Source: Rathayibacter iranicus NCPPB 2253 = VKM Ac-1602 (GTDB taxonomy: Bacteria; Actinomycetota; Actinomycetes; Actinomycetales; Microbacteriaceae). Taken from it: 64,000 bases of DNA. A program made the position numbers and the translations under genes. The stretch covers positions 124,001 to 188,000 of the forward strand of contig NZ_QGDV01000002.1 in assembly GCF_003149025.1 (NCBI RefSeq), given 5' to 3'. The notes under the pieces were generated by a model that made no database searches, was not told where the DNA came from, and worked only from the letters and a program-made list of their open reading frames with translations. Positions 46,884 through 57,210 of the stretch are shown here, one piece after another; positions within the stretch are counted from its first letter, which is position 1; each line of letters begins with the position of its first letter.

Positions 46884-47074
46884 GAATGTGGGCCCCCATG
46901 GATCCTGACCCGGGAAATCCGACCCTGGCGGATCCGGAGGTGTGTAGCCCCGGACATTCGGCGTGTCCGCGTCTCTCGACCCGGGCACCAGGACAGCGTA
47001 GTACATCGGATCCGATTCGCGGACACCCCGCTCGTCCGCGTCACGCGGTTCCGGTCGTCGGAGCCGCCGTGCAG

Positions 47075-47080
47075 TACACT
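47075..47080 (+). promoter_or_regulatory. Possible -10 element of tRNA-Pro
   Basis: TACACT lies 90 bases before tRNA-Pro, a fair TANNNT match, but the -35 region (CGGTCG) is poor. Confidence 0.3.
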
Positions 47081-47170
47081 TGCGAAGGCCATTTCGGCGT
47101 GTTGCGCGAGCGAACGTGCGGGGAGGGCTTGACGAGAGTCTCATCAGCACGGTGCTTAGGCCCGCGCATT

Positions 47171-47248
47171 CGGGGCGTAGCTCAGCTTGGCTAGAGCGCC
47201 CGCTTTGGGAGCGGGAGGTCGCAGGTTCGAATCCTGTCGCCCCGACCA
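47171..47248 (+). tRNA. tRNA-Pro (TGG anticodon)
   Basis: CGGGGCG pairs with CGCCCCG; the anticodon stem CCCGC/GCGGG encloses TTTGGGA (anticodon TGG); the T arm has GGTTCGAATCC and CCA is encoded. It lies 81 bases before tig. Confidence 0.95.
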
Positions 47249-47329
47249 CGAGAACTCATCGTTCTGACACCGACCCGTCACGACCGGTCATCCGGCGCCG
47301 ACACCAACCAGCACAGGAGATCCCCTCAC

Positions 47330-48811
47330 GTGAAGACCACGCTAGAACAGCTGAGCCCGACGCGCGTGAAGCTCGCGATTTCGGTCACCCCGGACGAGCT
47401 CGGCCCGAGCATCACGCACGCCTACGGCCATATCGCCGAGCAGATCACCGTTCCCGGCTTCCGCAAGGGCAAGGTTCCGCCGGCCATCGTCGACCAGCGC
47501 GTCGGCAAGGCAGCCGTTCTCGAGCACGCTGTCAATGAGGGCATGGACGGCTTCTATCGCGAGGCTGTCCGCGAGACGGAGGTCCGTCCGCTGGGCCGCC
47601 CGCAGGCCGACATCGTCACGTGGCCGAGCGAAAAGGACTTCGCCGGCGACCTCGAGCTCTCCATCGAGGTCGATGTCCGGCCCGAGATCACTCTGCCGGA
47701 CTACGACGGCATCGAGCTGACGGTCGACGCTGATGTGGTCACCGACGCCGACGTCGAAGCCGAGCTGGATACGCTCCGCGGCCGCTTCGGCACTCTCGTT
47801 ACCGTCGACCGCCCTGCGGCTCTCGGCGACTTCGTGCAGATCGACTTGATCGCGACGATCGACGGCGTGGAGGTCGACAGCGAGAACGGCGTCTCGTACG
47901 AGCTTGGCTCTGGTCGGCTTATCGAGGGCATCGACGAGGCCCTCGATTCGCTTACCGCCGGCGAAAGCACGACCTTCTCGGCTCCGCTGGTCGGAGGAGA
48001 TCACGTTGGCGAGCAGGCCGAGATCGCCATCACGCTCACGGCTGTCAAGGAGCGCGAACTCCCCGAGGCCAACGACGACTTCGCTCAGATCGCCAGCGAG
48101 TTCGACACCATCGCCGAGCTGCGAGCCTCCCTCAAGGAGCGTGCCGCCGAGCAGAAGACGTTCGCTCAGGGCGGCGAAGCCCGCGAGAAGCTCGTCGACG
48201 CGCTGCTCGCGCTCGTCGAGGTTCCGGTGCCCGCATCCCTCGTCGAGGACGAGGTGCACCGACACCTCGAGGGCGAGAACCGCCTCGAAGATGACGAGCA
48301 CCGCGCCGAGGTCACCGAGGCCAGCGAGAAGACCTTCAAGACCCAGATCCTCCTCGACTACGTTGTCGAGCGGGAGAAAGTACAGGTCAGCCAGGACGAA
48401 CTCATGCAGTACCTCATCCAGGGTGCCGCGCAGTACGGCATGGAGCCGAACGAATTCATCAAAGTGTTGTCCGAGAACAACCAGATCGGCCAGATGGTGG
48501 GCGAGGTCGGCCGCAATAAGGCCCTCGCGATTGTGTTGGGCAAAGCCAAGGTGACCGACACCGAGGGCAACCCGATCGATCTCACCTCGTTCACCGCCGT
48601 ACCGGGCGACGACGAGGCGGCCGAATCCGAACCCGACGCCGTGGAGGCCGCCGAGACCGAGGTCGTGGAGGAGGCGCTGGCCGTATCCGATGCCGAGGCA
48701 CCCGCCGAGTCCGCGGCTGAGGAGGAGCCCGCAGCGGCTCCCAAGAAGAAGCGCGCCCCGGCCAAAAAGAAGGATGCCGCTCCCACCGAAGAGACCGCGG
48801 TAGCCGAGTAG
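47330..48811 (+). CDS. tig: Trigger factor (ribosome-bound chaperone)
   Basis: Tig binds the ribosome at the tunnel exit and assists nascent-chain folding. The 493-residue protein has the ribosome-binding [11 protein letters not shown] loop (about 44-54), a FKBP domain at about 150-240 with [15 protein letters not shown] and the substrate-binding C-terminal arms. The last 60-70 residues form a Glu/Ala then Lys/Ala-rich tail ([17 protein letters not shown]), longer than in E. coli. clpP1 follows after the terminator at 48830. Confidence 0.97.
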   Translation: MKTTLEQLSPTRVKLAISVTPDELGPSITHAYGHIAEQITVPGFRKGKVPPAIVDQRVGKAAVLEHAVNEGMDGFYREAVRETEVRPLGRPQADIVTWPSEKDFAGDLELSIEVDVRPEITLPDYDGIELTVDADVVTDADVEAELDTLRGRFGTLVTVDRPAALGDFVQIDLIATIDGVEVDSENGVSYELGSGRLIEGIDEALDSLTAGESTTFSAPLVGGDHVGEQAEIAITLTAVKERELPEANDDFAQIASEFDTIAELRASLKERAAEQKTFAQGGEAREKLVDALLALVEVPVPASLVEDEVHRHLEGENRLEDDEHRAEVTEASEKTFKTQILLDYVVEREKVQVSQDELMQYLIQGAAQYGMEPNEFIKVLSENNQIGQMVGEVGRNKALAIVLGKAKVTDTEGNPIDLTSFTAVPGDDEAAESEPDAVEAAETEVVEEALAVSDAEAPAESAAEEEPAAAPKKKRAPAKKKDAAPTEETAVAE

Positions 48812-48829
48812 TCCTCACAGTACACAGCT

Positions 48830-48862
48830 GGAGCCGCCCCCGATCCATCGGAGGGCGGCTCC
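48830..48862 (+). terminator. Terminator after tig
   Basis: GGAGCCGCCC pairs perfectly with GGGCGGCTCC and the inner CCGAT/ATCGG adds five more pairs around a two-base loop. A TTGC tail follows. Confidence 0.85.
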
Positions 48863-48997
48863 TTGCGTGCGTGGCCGGTCGATCCGCCGCGGGCGAACAC
48901 GGACGGCTCCGGCTCCGCCCCCGGCGAACACGGCAGGATCGGCGCTGCACCGTCCGATAGATTCGCCTCCGAAGCGACAACTGAAACGGAGCAATAC

Positions 48998-49588
48998 ATG
49001 GCCGACATGGTTATGCCCAACAGTGTTTTCGACCGCCTGCTCAAGGACCGGATCATCTGGCTCGGTTCTGAGGTGCGCGACGAGAACGCGAACGAGATCG
49101 CCGCAAAGCTCCTGCTCTTGGCAGCCGAGGATGCCGAGCGCGATATCTTCCTCTACATCAACTCTCCCGGCGGCTCCATTACCGCGGGCATGGCGATCTA
49201 CGACACCATGCAGTTCGTCCCGAACGACATCGTGACCGTCGGCATCGGGATGGCGGCCTCGATGGGGCAGCTCCTCCTCACCGCTGGAACGCAGGGCAAG
49301 CGCTATATCACCCCGAACGCGCGAGTGCTCTTGCACCAGCCGCACGGCGGCTTCGGGGGTACCGCCTCCGACATCCAGACTCAGGCGCAGCTCATCCTTG
49401 ACATGAAGAAGCGCCTCGCCGAGATCACGGCGAAAGCGACTGGCAAGACCGTCGAGCAGGTCAACGACGACGGCGACCGCGATCGCTGGTTCAGTGCCGA
49501 GGAGGCTCTGGCCTACGGCTTCGTCGACCACATCCGTTCGTCGGCGTCCGACGTGACCGGCGGTGGCGGAACCGCCATCGACGAGTAG
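48998..49588 (+). CDS. clpP1: ATP-dependent Clp protease proteolytic subunit ClpP1
   Basis: ClpP1 is one of two ClpP subunits; in actinobacteria the mixed ClpP1P2 ring is the active, essential form. The 196-residue protein has catalytic Ser88 in GMAASMGQ, His113 in LHQPHGG and an Asp near 162. [17 protein letters not shown] is typical. ATG 48998 follows CGGAG. clpP2 follows after a 34-base gap. Confidence 0.96.
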   Translation: MADMVMPNSVFDRLLKDRIIWLGSEVRDENANEIAAKLLLLAAEDAERDIFLYINSPGGSITAGMAIYDTMQFVPNDIVTVGIGMAASMGQLLLTAGTQGKRYITPNARVLLHQPHGGFGGTASDIQTQAQLILDMKKRLAEITAKATGKTVEQVNDDGDRDRWFSAEEALAYGFVDHIRSSASDVTGGGGTAIDE

Positions 49589-49622
49589 TCCAGCGACCGC
49601 GCCGAGAGATCAGGAACAGACA

Positions 49623-50288
49623 ATGACCACACCCACCTTCGGCACAACGGCGTTCGGCTCGGGAGCCGCACCGTCCTCGCGCTATATCCTCCCCACCTTC
49701 GAGGAGCGCACGGCCTACGGCTACAAGCGCCAGGACCCGTACGCGAAGCTTTTCGAGGACCGCATCATTTTCCTCGGCGTGCAGGTCGACGACGCCTCCG
49801 CAGACGACATCATGGCCCAGCTTCTCGTGCTCGAGAGCCAGGACCCAGACCGTGACATCGTCATGTACATCAACTCCCCGGGCGGCTCCTTCACCGCGAT
49901 GACGGCGATCTACGACACGATGCAGTACATTCGCCCGCACATTCAGACCGTGGTGCTCGGGCAGGCGGCTTCTGCCGCAGCCGTGCTGACCGCCGCGGGC
50001 ACACCTGGCAAGCGACTGGCGCTGCCGAACGCGCGCATCCTCATCCACCAGCCAGCCGTGCAGCAGGGTGGGGGTCAGGCCTCGGACATCGAGATTCAGG
50101 CCGCCGAGATCATGCGGATGCGCGAGTGGCTGGAGGAGACCCTGTCCAGCCACTCCAACCGCTCGGTCGAGCAGGTCAAGAAGGATATCGACCGCGACAA
50201 GATCCTCGGTGCGAGCGACGCACTCGAGTACGGGTTGATCGACCAGGTCCTCACGAGCCGCAAGAGCCTTCCCGCTCTTACGTCCTGA
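49623..50288 (+). CDS. clpP2: ATP-dependent Clp protease proteolytic subunit ClpP2
   Basis: The 221-residue second subunit has catalytic Ser117 in LGQAASAAA, His142 in IHQPAV and an Asp in [18 protein letters not shown]. It has a longer N-terminus (about 40 residues) than ClpP1, as usual. It is cotranscribed with clpP1. A terminator and a small repeat array follow before clpX. Confidence 0.96.
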   Translation: MTTPTFGTTAFGSGAAPSSRYILPTFEERTAYGYKRQDPYAKLFEDRIIFLGVQVDDASADDIMAQLLVLESQDPDRDIVMYINSPGGSFTAMTAIYDTMQYIRPHIQTVVLGQAASAAAVLTAAGTPGKRLALPNARILIHQPAVQQGGGQASDIEIQAAEIMRMREWLEETLSSHSNRSVEQVKKDIDRDKILGASDALEYGLIDQVLTSRKSLPALTS

Positions 50289-50299
50289 GGATCGTCAGT

Positions 50300-50341
50300 G
50301 CAGGGGCCGGGTGGCGGAGCGATCCGCGGCCCGGCCCCTGC
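50300..50341 (+). terminator. Terminator after clpP2
   Basis: GCAGGGGCCGGG pairs with CCCGGCCCCTGC over an inner stem GCGGA/TCCGC. The 3' arm is the first copy of the CCGGCCCCTGCTCTGTT repeat, so a second copy could replace it in the hairpin. Confidence 0.85.
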
Positions 50342-50412
50342 TCTGTTCCGGCCCCTGCTCTGTTCAGGATCTGCTCTCTTCAGGATCTGTACTGCTCAGG
50401 ACCTGCGTTCTC
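50331..50412 (+). repeat. Five imperfect 16-17 bp tandem units
   Basis: CCGGCCCCTGCTCTGTT appears exactly twice (50331-50347 and 50348-50364), then CAGGATCTGCTCTCTT (50365-50380), CAGGATCTGTACTGCT (50381-50396) and CAGGACCTGCGTTCTC (50397-50412). The first unit lies in the clpP2 terminator. Confidence 0.85.
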
Positions 50413-50643
50413 CAGCCGCAGCGCTCACCGAATCGCCCGTCATCCGTAGCAAAGCGCCATCCGCCGCGCAAGGGACGGCAAATTCGGCCCGCGTCCCGAG
50501 GCATCGCAGCTCAGAGGCTAGGCTCGGAGGGTCGCCCAGCGGCACCGTCGGTCTGGGTACGCCGGAGCTTCAGCGCTCAACTCGAACTCAGCACGACCAG
50601 ACCTCCGCACGACACACGCACGACAAGGAAGTGGGGCATTCCC

Positions 50644-51921
<1,278 letters not shown>

Positions 51922-51981
51922 ACCGGCGGCCGTGTCGCTGACCGAGTGAGCGGATCGGCCATCCGCGCCAGTTCGCGGTGA

Positions 51982-53244
51982 TTGGCCCCTCGCGTCGGCC
52001 AGAGCGATCCTGCGCCTTCCCTACTCTGGCGAAGCGCGAGATCGTCGCGTCCGTCGGCTTGCACCCGCGGTTCGCGCCCGGGAGGCACCGCCATCATCCA
52101 GCCGCTGCTCGCCGGGATCGTCGCTGCACTCACTGGCTTCTCTAGCTCTTTCGCGATCGTCCTTGGTGGAGTCGTCGCGGTCGGTGCCACTGATTCCCAG
52201 GCCGCCTCCGGACTCTTGGCCGTCTGCGTGCTGCAGGGCCTGTTGTGCATCCTGCTGAGCGTCCGCTACCGGGTGCCGATGACCTTCGCGTGGAGCACTC
52301 CGGGCGCGGCGCTACTCGCCGCGACGGCGACCCTCCCCGGTGGTTTCGATCGCGCGGTCGGCGCGTTCCTCTGTGCCTCCGCCCTGCTCGTGATCACTGG
52401 ACTGTGGCCGGCATTGGGAAGACTCGTCGCGCGCATTCCTCGACCGCTGGCCAACGCGATGCTCGCGGGCATTCTCTTCCCGCTCGTCCTCGCCCCGGTG
52501 CGGGCCGCTGTCGAGATTCCCGAACGAGCGCTACCGGTAATCCTGCTCTGGCTGATCCTGGCTCGGCTCCTCCCGCGGTGGGCGGCGCCTGCGGCTATCG
52601 CGCTGGCCATCGTGCTGCTGCTGGTGACGGACGGGGCGGCCCTGGACAGCGCCCAGCTGCTCCCGGTGCCGCAATTCGTCGCTCCGGTCTTTGACATCGG
52701 CGCGATGGTGGGGATCGGATTGCCGCTCGCTGTCGTGACGATGGCGGGGCAAAACATTCCGGGCATCGCGGTGCTCTCGAGCTTTGGCTACGAGGCGCAC
52801 TCCCGACCGGGCATCGTGCTGAGCGGGGCGTTTTCGGGTGTTGCGGCCGTGTTCGGCGGCGTGCCGATCAACTTCGCTGCCCTGAGCGCGGCGCTGACCG
52901 CGGGACCCGAAGCCTCGGCGCGGCCGGAGCAACGGTGGATCGCGTCCGTGTCGGCGGGCGGGTCCTACCTGGTGCTCGGTCTCTTCGCGGGCGCCGCCGC
53001 CGCTCTGGTGTCGTCTGCAAGTCCCCTCCTGATCGAGGCGGTCGCGGGGTTGGCGCTCCTTGGCGTCTTCGTCTCGGCCCTGCAGGCGGCGGTGGAGGAC
53101 GTGACGCTGCACATACCAGCCGCTACGACCCTCCTTGTGACGGCCTCGGGCGCCACGATTGCCGGGATCGGTTCGGCGTTCTGGGGGCTCGTCGTCGGAC
53201 TGGTCGTTCTGGCCTGGCTCGTGCCGAGGAGGCACCGGGCCTAG
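51982..53244 (+). CDS. BenE-family benzoate/H+ symporter-like transporter
   Basis: The frame encodes a polytopic membrane protein with about ten to twelve hydrophobic segments. The core (from about residue 38) matches BenE: IIQPLLAGIVAALTGFSSSF, AASGLLAVCVLQGLL, VPMTFAWSTPGAALL and AGQNIPGIAVLSSFGY. TTG 51982 is the only conventional start in frame, but it would add 37 hydrophilic residues. The better ribosome-binding site GGGAGG (52080-52085) lies seven bases before an ATC at 52093. The substrate is unproven; benzoate or a related aromatic acid is a guess. Confidence 0.85.
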   Translation: MAPRVGQSDPAPSLLWRSARSSRPSACTRGSRPGGTAIIQPLLAGIVAALTGFSSSFAIVLGGVVAVGATDSQAASGLLAVCVLQGLLCILLSVRYRVPMTFAWSTPGAALLAATATLPGGFDRAVGAFLCASALLVITGLWPALGRLVARIPRPLANAMLAGILFPLVLAPVRAAVEIPERALPVILLWLILARLLPRWAAPAAIALAIVLLLVTDGAALDSAQLLPVPQFVAPVFDIGAMVGIGLPLAVVTMAGQNIPGIAVLSSFGYEAHSRPGIVLSGAFSGVAAVFGGVPINFAALSAALTAGPEASARPEQRWIASVSAGGSYLVLGLFAGAAAALVSSASPLLIEAVAGLALLGVFVSALQAAVEDVTLHIPAATTLLVTASGATIAGIGSAFWGLVVGLVVLAWLVPRRHRA

Positions 53245-53271
53245 AGATCTCCGCGGGCGAGGACGGCCCGA

Positions 53272-53538
53272 CTATCCCCAGTCGTCCTCGCCCTCGACGC
53301 GGCCCTCGGGCTGCGTAATGAAGGCCGCGTCCTCACCGGGACGATAGGTGATCGTGGTGCCGTTATCGAGTTCGAGCACGGGCTTGCCCTCGAGCCAGGT
53401 GAGTGTCCAGCGCCAGTCGGCGGTCGCCGTTCCGGAGTGGGTGAGCTCGCCCTCCACCTCGTGGACTGCGGTCACCACGATCGCTGGCAGGGTCTGCGGG
53501 GGCGTGTCGCCGACCGCCCATCGGGTTCCGAGTTGCAT
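53272..53538 (-). CDS. Small unknown protein
   Basis: The 88-residue product (MQLGTRWAVGDTPPQTLP...) is mostly beta-like, with VVTAVHEVEGELTHSGTATADWRWTLTWLEGKPVLEL and a highly acidic end EGRVEGEDDWG. GAGAGG precedes ATG 53538 on the minus strand. It lies 50 bases downstream of valS on the same strand. No function can be assigned. Confidence 0.65.
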   Translation of the reverse strand: MQLGTRWAVGDTPPQTLPAIVVTAVHEVEGELTHSGTATADWRWTLTWLEGKPVLELDNGTTITYRPGEDAAFITQPEGRVEGEDDWG

Positions 53539-53588
53539 CCGGTGTCCTCTCTCGTGGTCGCACTGCGGGAGTCCCCTCCCTGGAGCTT

Positions 53589-56144
53589 TTACGCCTCGGT
53601 CTCGAGTTCGATTGCGACAGACAGCGCGTCGCCCTCGTCGAATGTCAGCTCCGCGATGCGCCCGACAGCCGCGAGATCGTTCGCTGCGAGCCGGAGCGAG
53701 GCGACGAAATCGGCCGGAGCGGTGACGGTAGCGGAGACCACCGCGGCCTTCTGCGACGCCTTCGCGTCGGTCTTTGCGCGTCGAATGGCAGTGAGCACTG
53801 AGCTGGCCGCCGTCAGCACCGATGGGTCGCCGTCCAGGCCTCCCGAGGTCGGCCACGGCTGACGGTGCACAGAATCGTCGTGCGACCACGACCATGTCTC
53901 CTCCGTCGCGAAGGGGAGAAAAGGAGCGAAGAGGCGCTCTAGAGCGTCGAGCGCCCGGTGCAGTGCGGCTGCCGCTGAGGCGCCGTCCTCGCTGTACGCG
54001 CGCTCCTTGACGAGTTCGAGGTAGTCGTCGCAGAACGTCCAGAAGAACGCTTCCGTTGTCTCCAAGGCCCGCGCATGGTCGTAGTTCTCGAGCGCGGTCG
54101 TCGCCTCGGCGATGACGGTATCGAGCGTCGCCAGCATGCTCAGGTCAAGTGGATTCGTCACCGTCGCGCCCTCGGCGGGCGGGAAGCCGTGGATGAACTT
54201 CGCCGCGTTGAGAACCTTGATCGCCAGGCGGCGGCCGATCTTGATCTGCGTCGGATTCTGCGGGTCGAAGGCTGCGTCGGTGCCGAGGCGGGACGAGGCA
54301 GCCCAGTAGCGGACCGCGTCCGAGCCGTGCTGCTCCAGCATCGCCGCGGGGGTGACGACGTTGCCCTTCGACTTCGACATCTTCTTGCGGTCGGGGTCGA
54401 CGATGAAGCCGGACACGGTCGCGGTGCGCCAGGGAGCACGGCCGTCCTCGAGCTGAGAGCGCAGGAGTGTGGAGAAGAGCCAGGTGCGAATGATGTCCTG
54501 ACCCTGCGGGCGCAGATCGTAGGGCGCGACCAGCTGCCAGAGCTCGTCGTCGCGCTCCCAGCCACCCGCGAGCTGCGGGGTGAGGGACGAGGTCGCCCAG
54601 GTGTCCATCACGTCGAGCTCGCCCTGGAATCCACCCGGCACACCGCGCTGCTCCTCGGAGTAGCCCGGAGCGGCATCGCTGGACGGGTCGACCGGTAGAT
54701 CCGACTCCTCCGGAACGAGCGGAGAGTCGAAGATCGGAGTGCCGTCGCCGTCGAGCGGGTACCAGACGGGGATCGGCACGCCGAAGAAGCGCTGACGCGA
54801 GATCAGCCAGTCTCCCGAGAGGCCGTTTACCCAGTTCTCGTAGCGGACGCGCATGAACTCCGGCACGAAGCGCACGTCGCGGCCGAGTTCGAGCAGGCGC
54901 TCCTTGAGGGCTGCGTCGCGCGCGCCATTGCCGACGTACCACTGGCGGGTCGAGACGATCTCGAGCGGCTTGTCGCCCTTCTCGAAGAACTTCACCTGGT
55001 GCGTGATCGGACGCGGCTCGCCGAGCATCTCGCCCGACTCCTTCAGCAGTGCGACGACGGCCTGCTTGGCAGAGAAGACGGTCTTGCCCGCAAGCTGCGC
55101 GTAAGCCTCGCGGCCGGCATCACCCGTAATGGCGGCCGGCGCTTCCGAGATGAGGCGTCCGTCGAAGCCGATGATCGCGCGATTGGGCAGGTCGAGTTCC
55201 CGCCACCAGACGACGTCGGTGATGTCGCCGAACGTGCAGATCATCGCTATGCCCGAGCCCTTGTCCTTCTGCGCGAGGTGGTGCGCGAGGACCGGTACCT
55301 CGACATCGAAGAGCGGAGTGCGCACCGTGGTACCGAACAGTGGCTGATAGCGCTCGTCATCGGGGTGCGCGACCAGGGCGACGCAGGCGGGGAGCAGCTC
55401 GGGCCGGGTCGTCTCGATGAAGACGTCGTCGGCTCCGTCCCGATGAAAACCAATGCGGTGATATGCGCCGGGCTGGTCCTTGTCCTCGAGTTCGGCCTGC
55501 GCGACGGCGGTGCGGAAGGTGATGTCCCAGAGCGTGGGCGCCTGGGCCTGGTAGGCCTCTCCGCGAGCGAGATTACGGAGGAACGCGCGCTGCGATGCGG
55601 CCTGGGACTCGTTGCCGATCGTTCGGTAGCTCTGCGACCAGTCAACGGAGAGGCCGAGGGTCCGCCACACGTCTTCGAACTGCTTCTCGTCCTCGACGGT
55701 CAGGCGCTCACAGAGTTCGATGAAGTTACGGCGCGAGATGGGCTTCTGATCGGCCGCCTTGCTGCTCTTGGTGTCGCCGCCCTCGAACGGAGGGGTGAAA
55801 TCGGGGTCGTAGGGGAGCGTCGGGTCGCAGCGCACTCCGTAGTAGTTCTGCACGCGGCGCTCGGTGGGCAAGCCGTTGTCATCCCAGCCCATCGGGTAAA
55901 AGACGCTCTTTCCCCGCATCCGCTGGAAGCGCGCGATCACGTCGGTGTGGGTGTAGGAGAAGACGTGACCGATGTGCAACGAGCCGGACGCGGTCGGCGG
56001 CGGCGTGTCGATCGAATAGACGTCGGCGCGGGAGAGTCCCGCACGGTCGAACCGGTAGGTCCCGTCGGTCTGCCAGCGCAGGCCCCACCTCGACTCCAGG
56101 CCCTCGAGGGCGGGCTTCGCGGGGAGACGGTCGGCGAGGGTCAT
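53589..56144 (-). CDS. valS: Valyl-tRNA synthetase
   Basis: ValS charges tRNA-Val and proof-reads threonine. The 851-residue class I enzyme has HIGH as SGSLHIGHVFSYTHTD (about 55), the KMSKS loop as KKMSKSKGNV (about 595), a CP1 editing domain and an anticodon-binding C-terminal domain. ATG 56144 with MTLADRLPAKPALEGLESRW is chosen; a longer frame would begin inside the upstream gap. The ValS C-terminal coiled arm appears short. Confidence 0.97.
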   Translation of the reverse strand: MTLADRLPAKPALEGLESRWGLRWQTDGTYRFDRAGLSRADVYSIDTPPPTASGSLHIGHVFSYTHTDVIARFQRMRGKSVFYPMGWDDNGLPTERRVQNYYGVRCDPTLPYDPDFTPPFEGGDTKSSKAADQKPISRRNFIELCERLTVEDEKQFEDVWRTLGLSVDWSQSYRTIGNESQAASQRAFLRNLARGEAYQAQAPTLWDITFRTAVAQAELEDKDQPGAYHRIGFHRDGADDVFIETTRPELLPACVALVAHPDDERYQPLFGTTVRTPLFDVEVPVLAHHLAQKDKGSGIAMICTFGDITDVVWWRELDLPNRAIIGFDGRLISEAPAAITGDAGREAYAQLAGKTVFSAKQAVVALLKESGEMLGEPRPITHQVKFFEKGDKPLEIVSTRQWYVGNGARDAALKERLLELGRDVRFVPEFMRVRYENWVNGLSGDWLISRQRFFGVPIPVWYPLDGDGTPIFDSPLVPEESDLPVDPSSDAAPGYSEEQRGVPGGFQGELDVMDTWATSSLTPQLAGGWERDDELWQLVAPYDLRPQGQDIIRTWLFSTLLRSQLEDGRAPWRTATVSGFIVDPDRKKMSKSKGNVVTPAAMLEQHGSDAVRYWAASSRLGTDAAFDPQNPTQIKIGRRLAIKVLNAAKFIHGFPPAEGATVTNPLDLSMLATLDTVIAEATTALENYDHARALETTEAFFWTFCDDYLELVKERAYSEDGASAAAALHRALDALERLFAPFLPFATEETWSWSHDDSVHRQPWPTSGGLDGDPSVLTAASSVLTAIRRAKTDAKASQKAAVVSATVTAPADFVASLRLAANDLAAVGRIAELTFDEGDALSVAIELETEA

Positions 56145-56311
56145 GATGCTCCGGTTCGATGTGGGCGGCACCGCGTTGGTGGTGATGGTGCCTGGATGGC
56201 GGCTGTTAGCCGCGACAATGCTACCGGCCCGCGCGCACGTCTCTCGGGACACGACGGGGAACGGCACCGAGGGAAGGCGTCACACGTGCCGCTTGGCCGA
56301 GCGGCGCAGAG

Positions 56312-56917
56312 TCAGGCGACGACGGAGGCGAAGCCAGCGCAAACGGGCGCGAGCGCCTCTTCGAGGTATGGCACCAGCTCGCCGCGTGTGGAGCCGGCGG
56401 CACCCCACGACTGCACCGCTGCCACTGCTGCTCCGACGCTCGAGTAGGCGACGGACCGGGACAGGTGTGAGGGCAGCGGATGCGCACTGCGCTGCTCCAC
56501 GAACGTCGCGATGATTGCCGCCTGCCGCGCGAGCCGCGAGAGGGCAGATGCCTGCAGCTCGTGAACGCCGCCGATCAACTCGGACTGAGTGAGTACCCAC
56601 GGCACCGTGGCGGGACCGAAACCGGAGCCGACGACGAGCAGAGCGTCGCGGAGCGCGTCCATCACGGGACGGTCGGCGTCCGTCTCGGCGAGCGCCTCAG
56701 GGAGCTGCGCGAGGCGGTCGTCCACGAGTACCCAGAAGACATCGCTCTTGGATTCGAAGTAGTTGAAGAAGGTGTTGCGCGACACTCCGGCGCGCAGGGC
56801 GATCTGCTCCACTGTCGTTCGGCCGTAGCTCTGCTCGATGAAAAGATCGAGGGCCGCGTCCTCGAGCATCGACCGCGACGAGGCTCGAGGCCGTCCCCGC
56901 TTTGCTCCTCGTGTCAT
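56312..56917 (-). CDS. TetR-family transcriptional regulator
   Basis: The 201-residue repressor-like protein has an N-terminal helix-turn-helix (RSMLEDAALDLFIEQSYGRTTVEQIALRAGVSRNTFFNYFESKSDVF, about 16-60) and a variable C-terminal ligand domain. It starts 167 bases upstream of valS on the same strand and is divergent from the T-box/ileS unit. Its targets and ligand are unknown. Confidence 0.93.
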   Translation of the reverse strand: MTRGAKRGRPRASSRSMLEDAALDLFIEQSYGRTTVEQIALRAGVSRNTFFNYFESKSDVFWVLVDDRLAQLPEALAETDADRPVMDALRDALLVVGSGFGPATVPWVLTQSELIGGVHELQASALSRLARQAAIIATFVEQRSAHPLPSHLSRSVAYSSVGAAVAAVQSWGAAGSTRGELVPYLEEALAPVCAGFASVVA

Positions 56918-56951
56918 GATCGCTCCTTACTTTCCGTATCCGCCGACGCGC

Positions 56952-56957
56952 TAGGAT
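56952..56957 (+). promoter_or_regulatory. Probable -10 element of the ileS leader
   Basis: TAGGAT is a good -10 box. Weak -35 candidates are TTTCCG (15-base spacer) or TTACTT (19-base spacer). It would start transcription just before the first stem of the T-box. Confidence 0.4.
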
Positions 56958-56963
56958 AACGGT

Positions 56964-57205
56964 TGGACGACTGAGACCCGGCCATCACCGGTGAGTCTTC
57001 GGAAGAACAGCGTCGGCTCCGGCCGCTGCCCAGTAGACCCGGACGGGTGCGGCCCGTGATAGCCGATCGAGTGGGAACGCGTCAGTGGGCACTCCGTGAG
57101 GAGCGTCTGGCCGACCGGTCCAAGCGAGGTGGTACCGCGACCCGGCCCGGGGTCTGAGATCCGGGCGGGCCGTCCTCGTGCAGACCAGCAGCACTGCCAG
57201 GAGAT
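56964..57205 (+). promoter_or_regulatory. T-box riboswitch of ileS (ultrashort stem I type)
   Basis: GAGGTGGTACCGCG at 57126-57139 is the T-box sequence that pairs with the uncharged tRNA acceptor end. The first stem is CCGG (56978-56981) and CCGG (56988-56991) with a six-base loop that includes ATC (56984-56986), a plausible isoleucine specifier. TCCT (57173-57176) can pair with AGGA (57199-57202) in the ileS ribosome-binding site. This matches the actinobacterial translational T-boxes. The exact folds are by eye. Confidence 0.85.
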
Positions 57206-57210
57206 CGCAC

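Larger units (their letters stand above)
50289..50643. other. clpP2-clpX intergenic region
   Basis: These 355 bases carry the clpP2 terminator (50300-50341), a cluster of 16-17 base repeats (50331-50412) and the presumed clpX promoter/leader. No protein gene is supported. No -10/-35 pair was convincing. Confidence 0.6.

Noticed and set aside
47100-47170. Possible small gene between the tRNA genes
   Set aside because: Open frames here overlap tRNA-Pro and its leader and lack ribosome-binding sites.
56155-56185. Plus-strand sequence similar to the T-box motif (GGGCGGCACCGCG)
   Set aside because: It is on the opposite strand from valS and has no downstream plus-strand gene until the ileS leader 800 bases on. 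The real T-box lies at 57126-57139.
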